Shown here: one piece after another, positions 7,959 to 15,346 of the stretch
Layout: each line of letters opens with the position of its first letter
Numbering within the stretch: position 1 is the first letter of the stretch
Origin: Flavobacterium quisquiliarum
Lineage (GTDB): Bacteria; Bacteroidota; Bacteroidia; Flavobacteriales; Flavobacteriaceae
DNA: 64,000 nt
Assembly (NCBI RefSeq): GCF_019308285.1
Contig: NZ_WWEM01000039.1
Span: forward strand, 124,001-188,000
Direction of reading: 5' to 3'
Notes under the pieces: generated by a model
What the model was told of the DNA's origin: nothing
Seen by the model: the letters and a program-made list of their open reading frames with translations, nothing else
The model's database searches: none
Made by a program: the position numbers and the translations under genes

Positions 7959-9170
7959 ATGAAAAAAGCTGTATTTCTATTCTCCACTATTTTCTTGGCA
8001 ATTTTCTTTGTCAACTGTTCCAATAAATCAGAAGAATACATAGATCCTCGCGGCACCGATTATGCGGGTTCGGAAAGTTGTGTGCAATGTCATAAAGTAC
8101 AATCTGAAATGGCGCTTCACAGTTCCCATTTTAAAGCTACTGCTCCTGCAATTTTAGGAAATGTTTCAGGCGATTTCGATTCTAAAAATCATACTTTCAT
8201 TTATGATAAAGACACCAAATTGGTCATGCAAAAACGGGGCGACAGTTTGTATCAAGTTTTATACAAAAACGGAAAAGAACTTTCCAAATATAAATTCGAA
8301 ATTGTTTTTGGAACTAAACATGCACAAACCTCTGTTTACTGGAAAAATAATAACACTTACGAATTACCAGTTTCCTTTTATCATTCAATAAACAATTGGG
8401 CCACAAGTCCAGGTTTCCCTGCTGATAAACCTTATTTTGACCGAATGGTGGTTAAAGATTGTTATGCCTGTCATAGTTCTAATATTAGTTCGCGCACGAT
8501 TAACCAAAGTTCTGCAGACAAAAATTTCATGTCAATGGACGTTGAAGATGCCATCAATAAAAAAACAATTGTGTACGGAATTGACTGTGAGCGCTGCCAT
8601 GGCCCAGCCAAAAAACATGTTGATTTTCATTTGAAAAACCCTAACATTAAAATCGCCAATAGCATTACAAGTTTTAAATCATTGAGCAGACAACAGAGAC
8701 TTGATGCCTGTGCTTTATGCCACGCAGGAAATGATGGAATGAAATTAAAATCCCGTTTTGACTTTAAACCAGGAGATAATTTATCCGAATACTTTCGTGA
8801 AACCCGAAGTATAAATGACACTGCTACTTTTGATGTTCACGGAAACCAATTTAGGTTAATGGCACAAAGTAAATGTTTTATGAACAGCAATAAAATGGAT
8901 TGTATTACGTGTCATAATCCGCATGAAAATGCATCTAAAAACATGGCGTCTTATTCTAAAATCTGTATGAGCTGTCATCAGGGATTAGAACACAATGAAA
9001 CAACGCTTAAAACAATGCCTGAGAAATTATTGGCAGATAATTGCATAGAATGCCACATGCCCAAAAAAGCTTCGAACGCGATTAATTTCCAGCTTTCAAA
9101 CAGCAAACAATTATCCAGTTATATTTTGAGAACGCACAAGATCGGAATTTATCCTAGTGCTAAAAAGTAA
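7959..9170 (+). CDS. Multihaem c-type cytochrome lipoprotein (seven CxxCH motifs)
   Basis: A 403-residue exported electron-transfer protein. The N-terminus is a lipoprotein signal with lipobox FVNC, so Cys20 would be acylated. Seven haem c motifs are visible: CVQCH (from residue 41), CYACH, CERCH, CALCH, CITCH, CMSCH and CIECH. The arrangement, with FYHSINNWATSPGFP between the first and second sites, resembles the cytochrome c554/c-prime-like multihaem family. No catalytic partner is encoded beside it. A TATATTTA sequence directly before the start could be a promoter with a very short leader. It is convergent with lpxH with no intervening base. The electron acceptor is unknown. Confidence 0.9.
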   Translation: MKKAVFLFSTIFLAIFFVNCSNKSEEYIDPRGTDYAGSESCVQCHKVQSEMALHSSHFKATAPAILGNVSGDFDSKNHTFIYDKDTKLVMQKRGDSLYQVLYKNGKELSKYKFEIVFGTKHAQTSVYWKNNNTYELPVSFYHSINNWATSPGFPADKPYFDRMVVKDCYACHSSNISSRTINQSSADKNFMSMDVEDAINKKTIVYGIDCERCHGPAKKHVDFHLKNPNIKIANSITSFKSLSRQQRLDACALCHAGNDGMKLKSRFDFKPGDNLSEYFRETRSINDTATFDVHGNQFRLMAQSKCFMNSNKMDCITCHNPHENASKNMASYSKICMSCHQGLEHNETTLKTMPEKLLADNCIECHMPKKASNAINFQLSNSKQLSSYILRTHKIGIYPSAKK

Positions 9171-9914
9171 TTATTTCTTGTACTCTAAAAGTTCAAATTT
9201 TTCTCCATCGAAAACACCATATGTTAAGTAACCAATCCAGTCCCCAAGATTTACATATTCTGAATTTTCGCCAACAGAACGAATCATTGGCAAATGACGA
9301 TGTCCAAAAATAAAGTAATTGTAATGTTTGGTTTCTAACTTTCGTTTGGCATATAGAATCAGCCATTCTTTATCTTCACCTAAAAATTTAATGTCTTCGT
9401 CACCAGAAATCAATTTGTTTTTAACAGATAGATATTGTGCTAAACCAACACCTAAATCTGGATGAAGCCAACGGAAAAGCCATTTTGAAAACGGATTCGT
9501 AAATACCTTTTTCATTCTTTTATAGCCTTTATCACCAGGGCCTTTTCCGTCGCCGTGTCCAATCAGGAAGGTTTTTCCGTTAAAAGTAAATTCTTTGTTA
9601 TCGTGATAAACGGGAATATTCAATTCTTTTTCAAAATAGTCGTTCATCCATAAATCATGATTTCCTACGAAAAAATAAATCGGGATTCCACTGTCGCGAA
9701 TTTCAGCCAGTTTCCCCAAAACACGCACAAAACCTTTTGGAACGACTGTTTTATATTCAAACCAAAAATCAAACAAATCTCCTAACAAAAAAATGGCTTC
9801 TGCATCTTCTTTAACCTCATCTAACCAGGCAACAAATTTCTTTTCGCGCGGTAAACTCAATTCCTGAGTCGGCGCACCAAAATGCTGATCTGAAGCAAAA
9901 TATATTTTTTTCAT
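9171..9914 (-). CDS. lpxH: UDP-2,3-diacylglucosamine diphosphatase
   Basis: Hydrolyses UDP-2,3-diacylglucosamine to lipid X and UMP in lipid A synthesis at the inner face of the inner membrane. The 247-residue protein has the metallophosphoesterase metal motifs in order: SDQHFG (residues 8-13), GDLFDFW, VGNHDLW, GHGDGKGPGDKGY and FGHRHLP. The DQH rather than DLH first motif is the form seen in Bacteroidota LpxH-like enzymes. The next gene upstream, queD, is separated by a repeat-like region. LpxH is the most likely assignment; a related phosphoesterase of the same family is the alternative. Confidence 0.9.
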   Translation of the reverse strand: MKKIYFASDQHFGAPTQELSLPREKKFVAWLDEVKEDAEAIFLLGDLFDFWFEYKTVVPKGFVRVLGKLAEIRDSGIPIYFFVGNHDLWMNDYFEKELNIPVYHDNKEFTFNGKTFLIGHGDGKGPGDKGYKRMKKVFTNPFSKWLFRWLHPDLGVGLAQYLSVKNKLISGDEDIKFLGEDKEWLILYAKRKLETKHYNYFIFGHRHLPMIRSVGENSEYVNLGDWIGYLTYGVFDGEKFELLEYKK

Positions 9915-9921
9915 TGATGAA

Positions 9922-10020
9922 AGTTGGGAGTTATGAGTTAAGGGTTATGTGTTAGGTTTAGAGGTTATATAATATCAATTTCGACTTTGCCGTCTAACTT
10001 TTAACATTTAACCTCTAACT
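9922..10020. repeat. Intergenic GTTATGAGTTAAGGGTTA-type repeat
   Basis: A run of GTTA-containing imperfect repeats (about 9936-9970), then a complementary TTTAACATTTAACCTCTAAC tract (about 10001-10020) that can pair with TTAGAGGTTA. Similar GTTATAAGTTAAGAGTTAA sequence flanks the S23-type gene near 54864-54895 and 55285-55303. Confidence 0.5.
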
Positions 10021-10023
10021 TTT

Positions 10024-10476
10024 TTACAAATTATCACTTGCATACCATTCTGCAAACGAAGATTCTGTTTCCTGAAGTTTTAATGAGAAAAGGGCAATTC
10101 CGGCAGGAAGTCTATTTTTAATTCGTTCTGCAAAATCAACCACCATATTTTCACTTGTTGGCTGGTAATCAACCAAAATCACATGGTGCCCACGGTTTTT
10201 TAATTCATTAGCCAATTCGATATGCGGAGTCGTTTGGTTAAAAACAGTTGCATGATCAAATTGATCGACGATTTCTTCTTTTACAATTTTCTTTAGATCC
10301 GAAAAATCAATTACCATTCCGAACTTTACATTCGATCGATCCGTAATTGGTGAGCCAATAACCGTTACCGATAATTTATAACTATGTCCGTGAACGTTCT
10401 TACATTTTCCGTCGTAACCGTACAAAGCGTGACCGGTTTCGAAACTAAACTGTTTTGTAATTCTGATATTACTCAT
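10024..10476 (-). CDS. queD: 6-carboxy-5,6,7,8-tetrahydropterin synthase (QueD/PTPS family)
   Basis: Converts 7,8-dihydroneopterin triphosphate to 6-carboxytetrahydropterin, an early step of queuosine (7-deazaguanine) synthesis. In the 150 residues the zinc ligands His16 (FETGH) and His29 and His31 (NVHGHSY), and a Cys at about residue 25, are visible. FDHATVFNQ and PTSENMVVDFAERI follow in the usual order, and the C-terminal LQETESSFAEW supplies the substrate-binding Glu. It is a cytoplasmic enzyme. No other queuosine gene is adjacent. A -7 box lies 22 bases upstream. PTPS of another pathway is the alternative, but the Cys-and-His arrangement favours QueD. Confidence 0.9.
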   Translation of the reverse strand: MSNIRITKQFSFETGHALYGYDGKCKNVHGHSYKLSVTVIGSPITDRSNVKFGMVIDFSDLKKIVKEEIVDQFDHATVFNQTTPHIELANELKNRGHHVILVDYQPTSENMVVDFAERIKNRLPAGIALFSLKLQETESSFAEWYASDNL

Positions 10477-10497
10477 CGATTTTTAATTTTAAGCTTG

Positions 10498-10505
10498 CAA
10501 ATTTA
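10498..10505 (-). promoter_or_regulatory. -7 promoter box for queD
   Basis: On the minus strand this reads TAAATTTG, an exact TAnnTTTG match, 22 bases before the queD start codon and just beyond the stop codon of the small upstream gene. Confidence 0.55.
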
Positions 10506-10509
10506 CAAA

Positions 10510-10686
10510 TTAATTGCCGTTTTTGTCTCTTTTTTTAGCCCTAAGATACATCCACAAAGCAAGTCCGCCCAAAACAAGAAACGGAATGAAAGATCCAATG
10601 ACAACGCCTATTTGATAACCACTGTCTGGAGCCTCTTTAATTTTCTCTGCAATGTCAACTTTTTGGAATAAGGAAATAAGTTTCAT
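10510..10686 (-). CDS. Small single-pass membrane protein (58 aa)
   Basis: A 58-residue frame beginning MKLISLFQKVDIAEKI. An amphipathic N-terminal helix of about 20 residues is followed by a Gly-containing transmembrane segment (about 27-47, GVVIGSFIPFLVLGGLAL) and a basic tail (RAKKRDKN), so an N-out, C-in orientation is predicted. The composition, clean hydrophobic segment and position upstream of queD in the same direction support a real gene. Function not recognised. It lies too far from a clear promoter to say whether it is co-expressed with queD. Confidence 0.65.
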   Translation of the reverse strand: MKLISLFQKVDIAEKIKEAPDSGYQIGVVIGSFIPFLVLGGLALWMYLRAKKRDKNGN

Positions 10687-10797
10687 TTTAAATTATATTT
10701 ATTTTTTATAGCCACAGATTAAAAGAATTAATTGGATTATTCTATCTAACTCTTCTTCTAAGTCTAACCAGTTCATAGAAACTTTACCGCTATATTT
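10687..10797. other. Gap upstream of the small membrane gene with a GCCACAGATT repeat fragment
   Basis: Part of the 325 bp gene-free stretch 10687-11011. A GCCACAGATTAAAAGAATT segment (about 10711-10729) matches the dispersed repeats near 2622 and 3113. Nothing else is recognisable before the inverted-repeat element that follows. Confidence 0.45.
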
Positions 10798-10938
10798 AAA
10801 CACATAGAAACATAGCTAATTGGAAATTAAAAAAAGGCGTTTCACTTTCATAAATTCACATAGCTATTCTATGTGTGAGAAACTAGTTTCTTTCTAATTT
10901 CTTTTATTCACAAACTAAATCTATGTTTCTATGTGTTT
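10798..10938. repeat. 141 bp MITE-like element with terminal inverted repeats, copy 2
   Basis: The same 18-base termini as 3181-3324 (AAACACATAGAAACATAG and its complement). The interior is similar to copy 1 when one of the two is reverse-complemented; for example the segment AAAGGCGTTTCACTT here corresponds to AAGTGAAACGCCTTT in copy 1. It is non-coding. Confidence 0.8.
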
Positions 10939-11011
10939 ATTTTTTTTTAGTTAGCAACTCCTTGTCAAAATTATATAGTTATTTCCCCAAAATAAATGAC
11001 TTATATCATAG

Positions 11012-11776
11012 CTATTTTTTAAACTGCAGTAAAGCATTTCTGCTAAAATCAGATAAAACCAATTTGCCTGTAATTGCAGCGCGTTCAAACAAAAGTGATT
11101 CCCATTTTTCTGTTCCTTCCCAAATAATCTTTTTCATTTCAAATAAAGCTTCGGGATTATAAGAACTTAATTTTTGGGCAAAATTTTCGACATCCTGATC
11201 CAAATTCGCAGAATCACTTAAAGCTGAATAAAGTCCTTTTTCAAAAGCCCATTCAGCAGATTTCCATTCATGTGGTGCCAAAGTCATTTGAGTCATCGCC
11301 GTTTTTCCTATTTTACGAGAAACAGCAGGTTCAATAACAAATGGGCCAATTCCGATTGCCAGTTCAGACAATTTTATAGCACTTTCAGGAGTTCCAAAAA
11401 CATAATCACAAGCCGAAATAATTCCGACTCCACCACCAACAGCTTTTCCCTGAACACGACCAATAATTAATTTATTGCAATTGCGCATGGCATTTAACAA
11501 ATGAGCAAAGCCTGAGAAAAACTCTGTGCCTTGTTCCTCATTTTCAACCTGCAAAAGTTCATCAAAAGAAGCTCCGGAACAAAATGCTCTGTTTCCTTCA
11601 CTTTTTAAAATAATAACAGAAACATTTTCATCTCTACTCAGCGAATTAATTTCAGTCGTAAGTTGGTTTAACAAAGCTCTCGGAAAAGAATTGCTGGCAG
11701 GATGTCCAAATTGTACCGTTGCAATTGTATTTTGAAAAGAAGTTTCTAAACTTCCATTTAGATTTTCTGAACTCAT
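11012..11776 (-). CDS. Enoyl-CoA hydratase/isomerase family protein
   Basis: A 254-residue crotonase-fold protein. The two oxyanion-hole segments are visible: AFCSGASFDELL (about 65-76) and GKAVGGGVGIISACDY (about 108-123), followed by LSELAIGIGP where the catalytic Glu region of hydratases lies. The C-terminal helices complete the normal length. The substrate cannot be told; roles in fatty acid, phenylacetate or branched amino acid degradation are all possible. It stands alone, transcribed away from the tRNA-Ala gene. Family assignment is firm, the exact reaction is not. Confidence 0.88.
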   Translation of the reverse strand: MSSENLNGSLETSFQNTIATVQFGHPASNSFPRALLNQLTTEINSLSRDENVSVIILKSEGNRAFCSGASFDELLQVENEEQGTEFFSGFAHLLNAMRNCNKLIIGRVQGKAVGGGVGIISACDYVFGTPESAIKLSELAIGIGPFVIEPAVSRKIGKTAMTQMTLAPHEWKSAEWAFEKGLYSALSDSANLDQDVENFAQKLSSYNPEALFEMKKIIWEGTEKWESLLFERAAITGKLVLSDFSRNALLQFKK

Positions 11777-11880
11777 AAAAATAGATTTAAACGTAAAGTT
11801 ACGCTTTTGAAAAATATTTTATCTGATTGATTTCTAAATTTGTTTTTTGAGAATTATTTGACTTTATTTGTTGACGCTTT

Positions 11881-11954
11881 GGGGGATTAGCTCATTTGGC
11901 TAGAGCGCTACGCTGGCAGCGTAGAGGCGACCGGTTCGAATCCGGTATTCTCCA
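11881..11954 (+). tRNA. tRNA-Ala (anticodon GGC)
   Basis: A 74-base cloverleaf. The acceptor stem GGGGGAT pairs with ATTCTCC and includes the G3-U70 wobble that is the alanine identity element. The anticodon stem CTACG/CGTAG closes the loop CTGGCAG with anticodon GGC. The T-arm GGTTCGAATCC is canonical. The 3' CCA is not encoded (ACA follows). A hairpin terminator lies 9 bases downstream. Confidence 0.97.
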
Positions 11955-11962
11955 CAAAATCA

Positions 11963-11999
11963 AAACCCTTGTAAATTCTGTTTACAAGGGTTTATTTTT
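11963..11999 (+). terminator. Terminator of tRNA-Ala
   Basis: A 13 bp perfect stem AAACCCTTGTAAA/TTTACAAGGGTTT with loop TTCTG, followed by ATTTTTTT. Confidence 0.9.
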
Positions 12000-12013
12000 T
12001 TCTAAGGTTTTGC

Positions 12014-12117
12014 AATCTTGTCATTTCGGAACGAGAAATCACATTCGTGAATCGAAAAAGATTGACGATATACTTTGTAGAATTTCTAATTTCATTTCTC
12101 GTTTGAAATCACAAATC
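12014..12117. repeat. CTTGTCATTTCGGAACGAGAAATC-type dispersed repeat
   Basis: This stretch carries TCATTTCGGAACGAGAAATC, then TTTGTAGAATTTC and a complementary ATTTCTCGTTTGAAATC. It is related to the longer repeat at 59788-59923, which has the same TTTCGGAACGAGA and CTTTGTAGAG modules. No coding evidence is seen on the plus strand. Confidence 0.5.
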
Positions 12118-12122
12118 TATCT

Positions 12123-12299
12123 TTATTTCTCATTAGCTGAATCCTCAGCATCGACATCAACTTTTTCAGCTTTTTTGAAATCATTATTTAGTAAATTTTC
12201 CAATTTCTTTTTCTCTTTTAGATTTTTTCTGATGGTCAATACAACTAAAACAACAATCAGTAAAATCACTACTCCTATTACAACCCAATTAATTTCCAT
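12123..12299 (-). CDS. Small single-pass membrane protein (58 aa)
   Basis: A 58-residue frame starting MEINWVVIGVVILLIVVLVV. It has an N-terminal transmembrane helix (about 5-23), then a strongly basic stretch (RKNLKEKKKLE) and an acidic tail (VDVDAEDSANE). The architecture is typical of small inner-membrane anchor proteins with a cytosolic charged tail. Function not recognised. It is convergent with the tRNA-Ala terminator region and transcribed away from the accessory block that follows. The well-formed helix and positive-inside charge pattern make it a likely real gene. Confidence 0.65.
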   Translation of the reverse strand: MEINWVVIGVVILLIVVLVVLTIRKNLKEKKKLENLLNNDFKKAEKVDVDAEDSANEK

Positions 12300-12426
12300 A
12301 ATTTAAATTTTAATTAAAAGTAAAAATTTAAACTACTCACCATATTATCAAAAGGTTAAGAATAAAATTCTTGAATACTTATTTACAATTATTCAATTTG
12401 AAAGATATTTCTTTAAAAAGGTTTCT

Positions 12427-12434
12427 TATTTTTG
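12427..12434 (+). promoter_or_regulatory. -7 promoter box TATTTTTG ahead of the accessory block
   Basis: Exact TAnnTTTG match 82 bases before the start codon at 12516. It is the only clear box before a run of five closely spaced or overlapping genes (12516-15923). Confidence 0.5.
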
Positions 12435-12515
12435 TTTATAGCGTCAATCCTTTTTAAAAACGACAACACCGAATACTATAGCCAACGAAAATTCAAATAC
12501 ACTAAACACCAAAAA

Positions 12516-13115
12516 ATGAAAAAAGAAATAGTAGACCGAATCCAGCAAATTGGCGGAAACATAGACAAAGTAAAAGGAAATTCATTACAGGAAGATTTAC
12601 AGTCAATCGAATTCAGTCATCCTTTATATACCGACTATTATGAAGATGAACTATACGGAGCCGATGAATTTTATGCCGATAACCGTGAATTGTATCAGGA
12701 AAACAGAAAGGAATTTTATGACCAATTACTAAATCATTTTTTCTCTGATCACGAACTTCCGTACGGACAGGATTTTTACAGAAATTTTCTTTTTACCCCT
12801 TTTAAACAAGGCACAAAAGATTTTGAAGAGTTTGACGGATTAATAGATGAAGCTGAAGTTAGAGAAGTAGTTGAAGGTGGCGATTTAGATTTTATCTGTA
12901 TTTGTTATTCCTATGGATATCCTGATCAGTTTTTTATCTGTCTAACAGATCCAAATCCCGAAAACCCGACAGTTTATTCTACCGATCATGAAGTCTTTTT
13001 CAGTGAAATTGAAAACGAAGGCACTCTCGAAGAATTTCTTAAGCGTTATTTGACCAAAGACGAGTTTTTAGAAATAGTCAAAAATTATATTGAGAATGAA
13101 AAAACAGATAAATAA
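12516..13115 (+). CDS. SMI1/KNR4 (SUKH)-like protein, possible immunity protein
   Basis: A 199-residue acidic cytoplasmic protein. The C-terminal half reads like a SUKH fold: a Tyr- and Asp-rich strand (ICICYSYGYPDQFFICLTD), the turn PNPENPTVYSTDHE and a final helix ending EGTLEEFLKRYL. SUKH domains are known as immunity proteins to polymorphic toxins but also occur elsewhere. The start at 12516 (MKKEIVDRIQQIG) was chosen over an in-frame ATG at 12432, which would place the start inside the promoter box. It lies 18 bp before the LRR/Cys-cluster gene in the same direction. No toxin gene is adjacent. The SUKH assignment comes from pattern only, so it is moderate. Confidence 0.7.
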   Translation: MKKEIVDRIQQIGGNIDKVKGNSLQEDLQSIEFSHPLYTDYYEDELYGADEFYADNRELYQENRKEFYDQLLNHFFSDHELPYGQDFYRNFLFTPFKQGTKDFEEFDGLIDEAEVREVVEGGDLDFICICYSYGYPDQFFICLTDPNPENPTVYSTDHEVFFSEIENEGTLEEFLKRYLTKDEFLEIVKNYIENEKTDK

Positions 13116-13133
13116 TTTTATTTGTAAAGGATT

Positions 13134-13886
13134 ATGAATGAGAGAATTTCCAAAATAAAAAACGACGTACAAGACAGAGACTCTGAAGCATGGATTAAAT
13201 TATGTCAATACATTGATAAAGTTTATGATGAAAACATCGAAGAATTTTCTCCCTTGGAGGCTTTAGGTTACGAATTGTATTCTCAAATATATACTTTACC
13301 TGAAAGCATTGCAAAGCTTAAAAAAGTAAAAAAAATATGGTTGTATGGTAGCAAATTAAAAAGAATTCCGCCGGAAATTGGAGAAATGGAATCTCTCGAA
13401 TATTTTGACCCTTATACTTCATATGACTTGTTTTGGTTTCCTTATGAAATAATAAATTGTAAAAACCTAAAAAACAGCAGGGTGAGCACAAGAGTTTTAT
13501 ATGGGAACTACAAAAACAGAAAAGGATTTCCGTTACTTGACCATAACCCTGTACGATATAAAGGAAATTCATTAAAATGCAGTATCTGTAAGAAAGAAAT
13601 CAGCTACAACGAAACAAACCAGTTATGGATAACGTTGCGAACTGGAACAGATAATCTACCATTACTTGCGAATTTATGCTCGAAAGAATGCGAAGAAAAA
13701 CTTCCTGAATCTCCAAAAGGATATGTAGATCATGCCCATAAAGGAGGGAAAAATTTGAAACAGCCAACGTATGAAGAATGGGAAAAAGCTAATGTTGTTA
13801 AAATATCTTTGACAGAAATAGAGCAACAAAATAAAGAAGATGAATCGCCGAAATTATTAAAACTAATACGTAAAATATGGCAGTAA
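13134..13886 (+). CDS. Leucine-rich-repeat protein with a C-terminal Cys4 zinc-finger-like segment
   Basis: A 250-residue protein without a signal peptide. Residues about 50-135 form two to three leucine-rich repeats (LPESIAKLKKVKKIWLYGSKL, IPPEIGEMESLEYF). A segment with two Cys pairs follows: CxxC at 149/152 and CxxxC at 182/186, spaced about 30 residues apart as in a treble-clef or ribbon finger. The tail is GYVDHAHKGG and then charged helix. The function is not known; LRR segments suggest protein binding. It overlaps the next gene by 10 bases and follows the SUKH-like gene by 18, so the three are probably one operon. Confidence 0.75.
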   Translation: MNERISKIKNDVQDRDSEAWIKLCQYIDKVYDENIEEFSPLEALGYELYSQIYTLPESIAKLKKVKKIWLYGSKLKRIPPEIGEMESLEYFDPYTSYDLFWFPYEIINCKNLKNSRVSTRVLYGNYKNRKGFPLLDHNPVRYKGNSLKCSICKKEISYNETNQLWITLRTGTDNLPLLANLCSKECEEKLPESPKGYVDHAHKGGKNLKQPTYEEWEKANVVKISLTEIEQQNKEDESPKLLKLIRKIWQ

Positions 13887-14893
13887 CGGCTATTATCTTG
13901 AAAAATAAAATTATTCTGTTTTTCACGACATTACTACTAATGACATTATTGTTCTTCACAGCCTCTTTTATAGAAACTTACTGGGGAATGGAAAATCTGT
14001 CTGAAAGAATGTCCAACGGGGCTTCAAATGAGAAAATAGAGACTATGAATTTAGAAATTGCAAAAACAGATAAAGTTTTCAAAGGAAACATCAATTTAAA
14101 AACTCAGAAAGAGGTTGATGACTTTGGACAAAACAAATACACTTATATCAATGGAAATCTAATTATTGGCGATACTTTATCTTCAGATTTATCGAAGGAA
14201 ATTCAAAATTTGAATGCACTTTCAAGTATCCAAAAAATCAACGGCGAATTATTGGTGCTCAAACTCAAAAATCTGGAGTCAGTAAAGGGATTAACAAACC
14301 TTGAACAGGTAAACGGACATTTTACTATTTCAGGATGTGAATTAAAAAAGATTAGCGGTTTTGATAAATTAACTACAGTGAACGGCGATATTACTTTTGG
14401 AAACAACAGTGGCAAATACACCGAAAATCCTTTAATAGAAATCTCCGGTTTTAATAATCTAGTTAAAGCAAAAAAAATATTTATCATAGGAAATTCGGGA
14501 CTTCAAACACTGGATGGATTTAATCAGATTAAAGAAACTCAAACGGTTATGATTATGAACAGCGATATCAAAACATTAAATTGTTTTAAAAATCTGCAAA
14601 CTGTACATGAAAATTTCAGCGTTGAGTACTCTGATTTACTAACCTCGATATCTTTAGAAAAACTGGAAACTGTAAATGGCTTTTTCGCTTTAAACGAAAA
14701 CAAAACAATCAATGGAAATATTACGTTTCCAAATTTAAAAGTAATAAAACTGCTGTATTTTTTTCAGAACAAAAGCTTCGAAAATTATTGTCCGTTCAGT
14801 CGCCTTCTTAAAGAAAATAAAATTGAGAAAATAGAACTTCAAGGCAATAAATCAAATCCATCAAAAGAACAGATTATTACCAATTGTAAATAA
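13877..14893 (+). CDS. Membrane-anchored receptor-L-domain-like repeat protein
   Basis: A 338-residue protein with one N-terminal hydrophobic segment (about 10-31), then a periplasmic or surface part made of irregular beta-strand/LRR-like repeats such as INGELLVLKLKNLESVKGLTNLEQVNG and VNGDITF. This resembles the right-handed solenoid of receptor L domains. Just after the membrane segment is the motif E33-T-YW-G-M-E-N-LSER-M-S-N-G48, which recurs almost unchanged in the next gene. The start overlaps the previous gene by 10 bases, and the stop codon abuts the next start codon. Function unknown; a binding or sensing role is inferred from the solenoid only. Confidence 0.72.
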   Translation: MAVTAIILKNKIILFFTTLLLMTLLFFTASFIETYWGMENLSERMSNGASNEKIETMNLEIAKTDKVFKGNINLKTQKEVDDFGQNKYTYINGNLIIGDTLSSDLSKEIQNLNALSSIQKINGELLVLKLKNLESVKGLTNLEQVNGHFTISGCELKKISGFDKLTTVNGDITFGNNSGKYTENPLIEISGFNNLVKAKKIFIIGNSGLQTLDGFNQIKETQTVMIMNSDIKTLNCFKNLQTVHENFSVEYSDLLTSISLEKLETVNGFFALNENKTINGNITFPNLKVIKLLYFFQNKSFENYCPFSRLLKENKIEKIELQGNKSNPSKEQIITNCK

Positions 14894-15346
14894 ATGGAAC
14901 AATCACTATTAAATAAAACCATTCAATTTCTTAAAAGATCCCTTGCGATTCCTTTATTAATTTTTCTGACCACTTTCACAGAAATTTACTGGGCAATGGG
15001 AAGTCTGTCTGAAAGAGTATCCAGCGGAAATCCTGACAGTAGTTTTTTTGATGATGCTTATTTAATGTCTGTATTTACGACCATTATTCTAACGATTGTT
15101 TTTCTGTTACTCTATTTTATCAAAAACAAACCGATAAGAATCATAATTCAATTGCTATGTCTAATTTCAGTTTGGTTTTTCTGGAACTACACCATTTTTG
15201 TAGATAGAGAATCTTCCTGGAGCACTTATCTTTTTAACGAAGAATTGCATTATACGCTTTCACTTTCTTTTCTGGCTATTATGGTTTTATCTATTGTTGT
15301 AATTTTTTGTTTAAAATTTATTTCGAAAAAGTATGAGCTTAAATAA
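14894..15346 (+). CDS. Four-helix membrane protein sharing a juxtamembrane motif with its upstream neighbour
   Basis: 150 residues with four predicted transmembrane helices (about 17-33, 53-75, 82-100 and 125-145). Between the first and second helices lies E30-I-YW-A-M-G-S-LSER-V-S-S-G45, closely matching the motif in the 13877-14893 product. There is no enzymatic signature and the function is not recognised. Its ATG follows the previous stop codon with no gap, and its last 14 bases overlap the next gene, which points to tight co-translation and possibly a membrane complex of the three products. Confidence 0.72.
   Translation: MEQSLLNKTIQFLKRSLAIPLLIFLTTFTEIYWAMGSLSERVSSGNPDSSFFDDAYLMSVFTTIILTIVFLLLYFIKNKPIRIIIQLLCLISVWFFWNYTIFVDRESSWSTYLFNEELHYTLSLSFLAIMVLSIVVIFCLKFISKKYELK

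Noticed and set aside
10923..11162. 79-residue plus-strand open frame near the repeat element
   Set aside because: Overlaps the enoyl-CoA hydratase gene on the other strand and begins inside the inverted-repeat element.
12432..12515. Longer N-terminus for the SUKH-like protein
   Set aside because: That start would lie inside the -7 promoter box at 12427-12434, and the added residues look like leader sequence.
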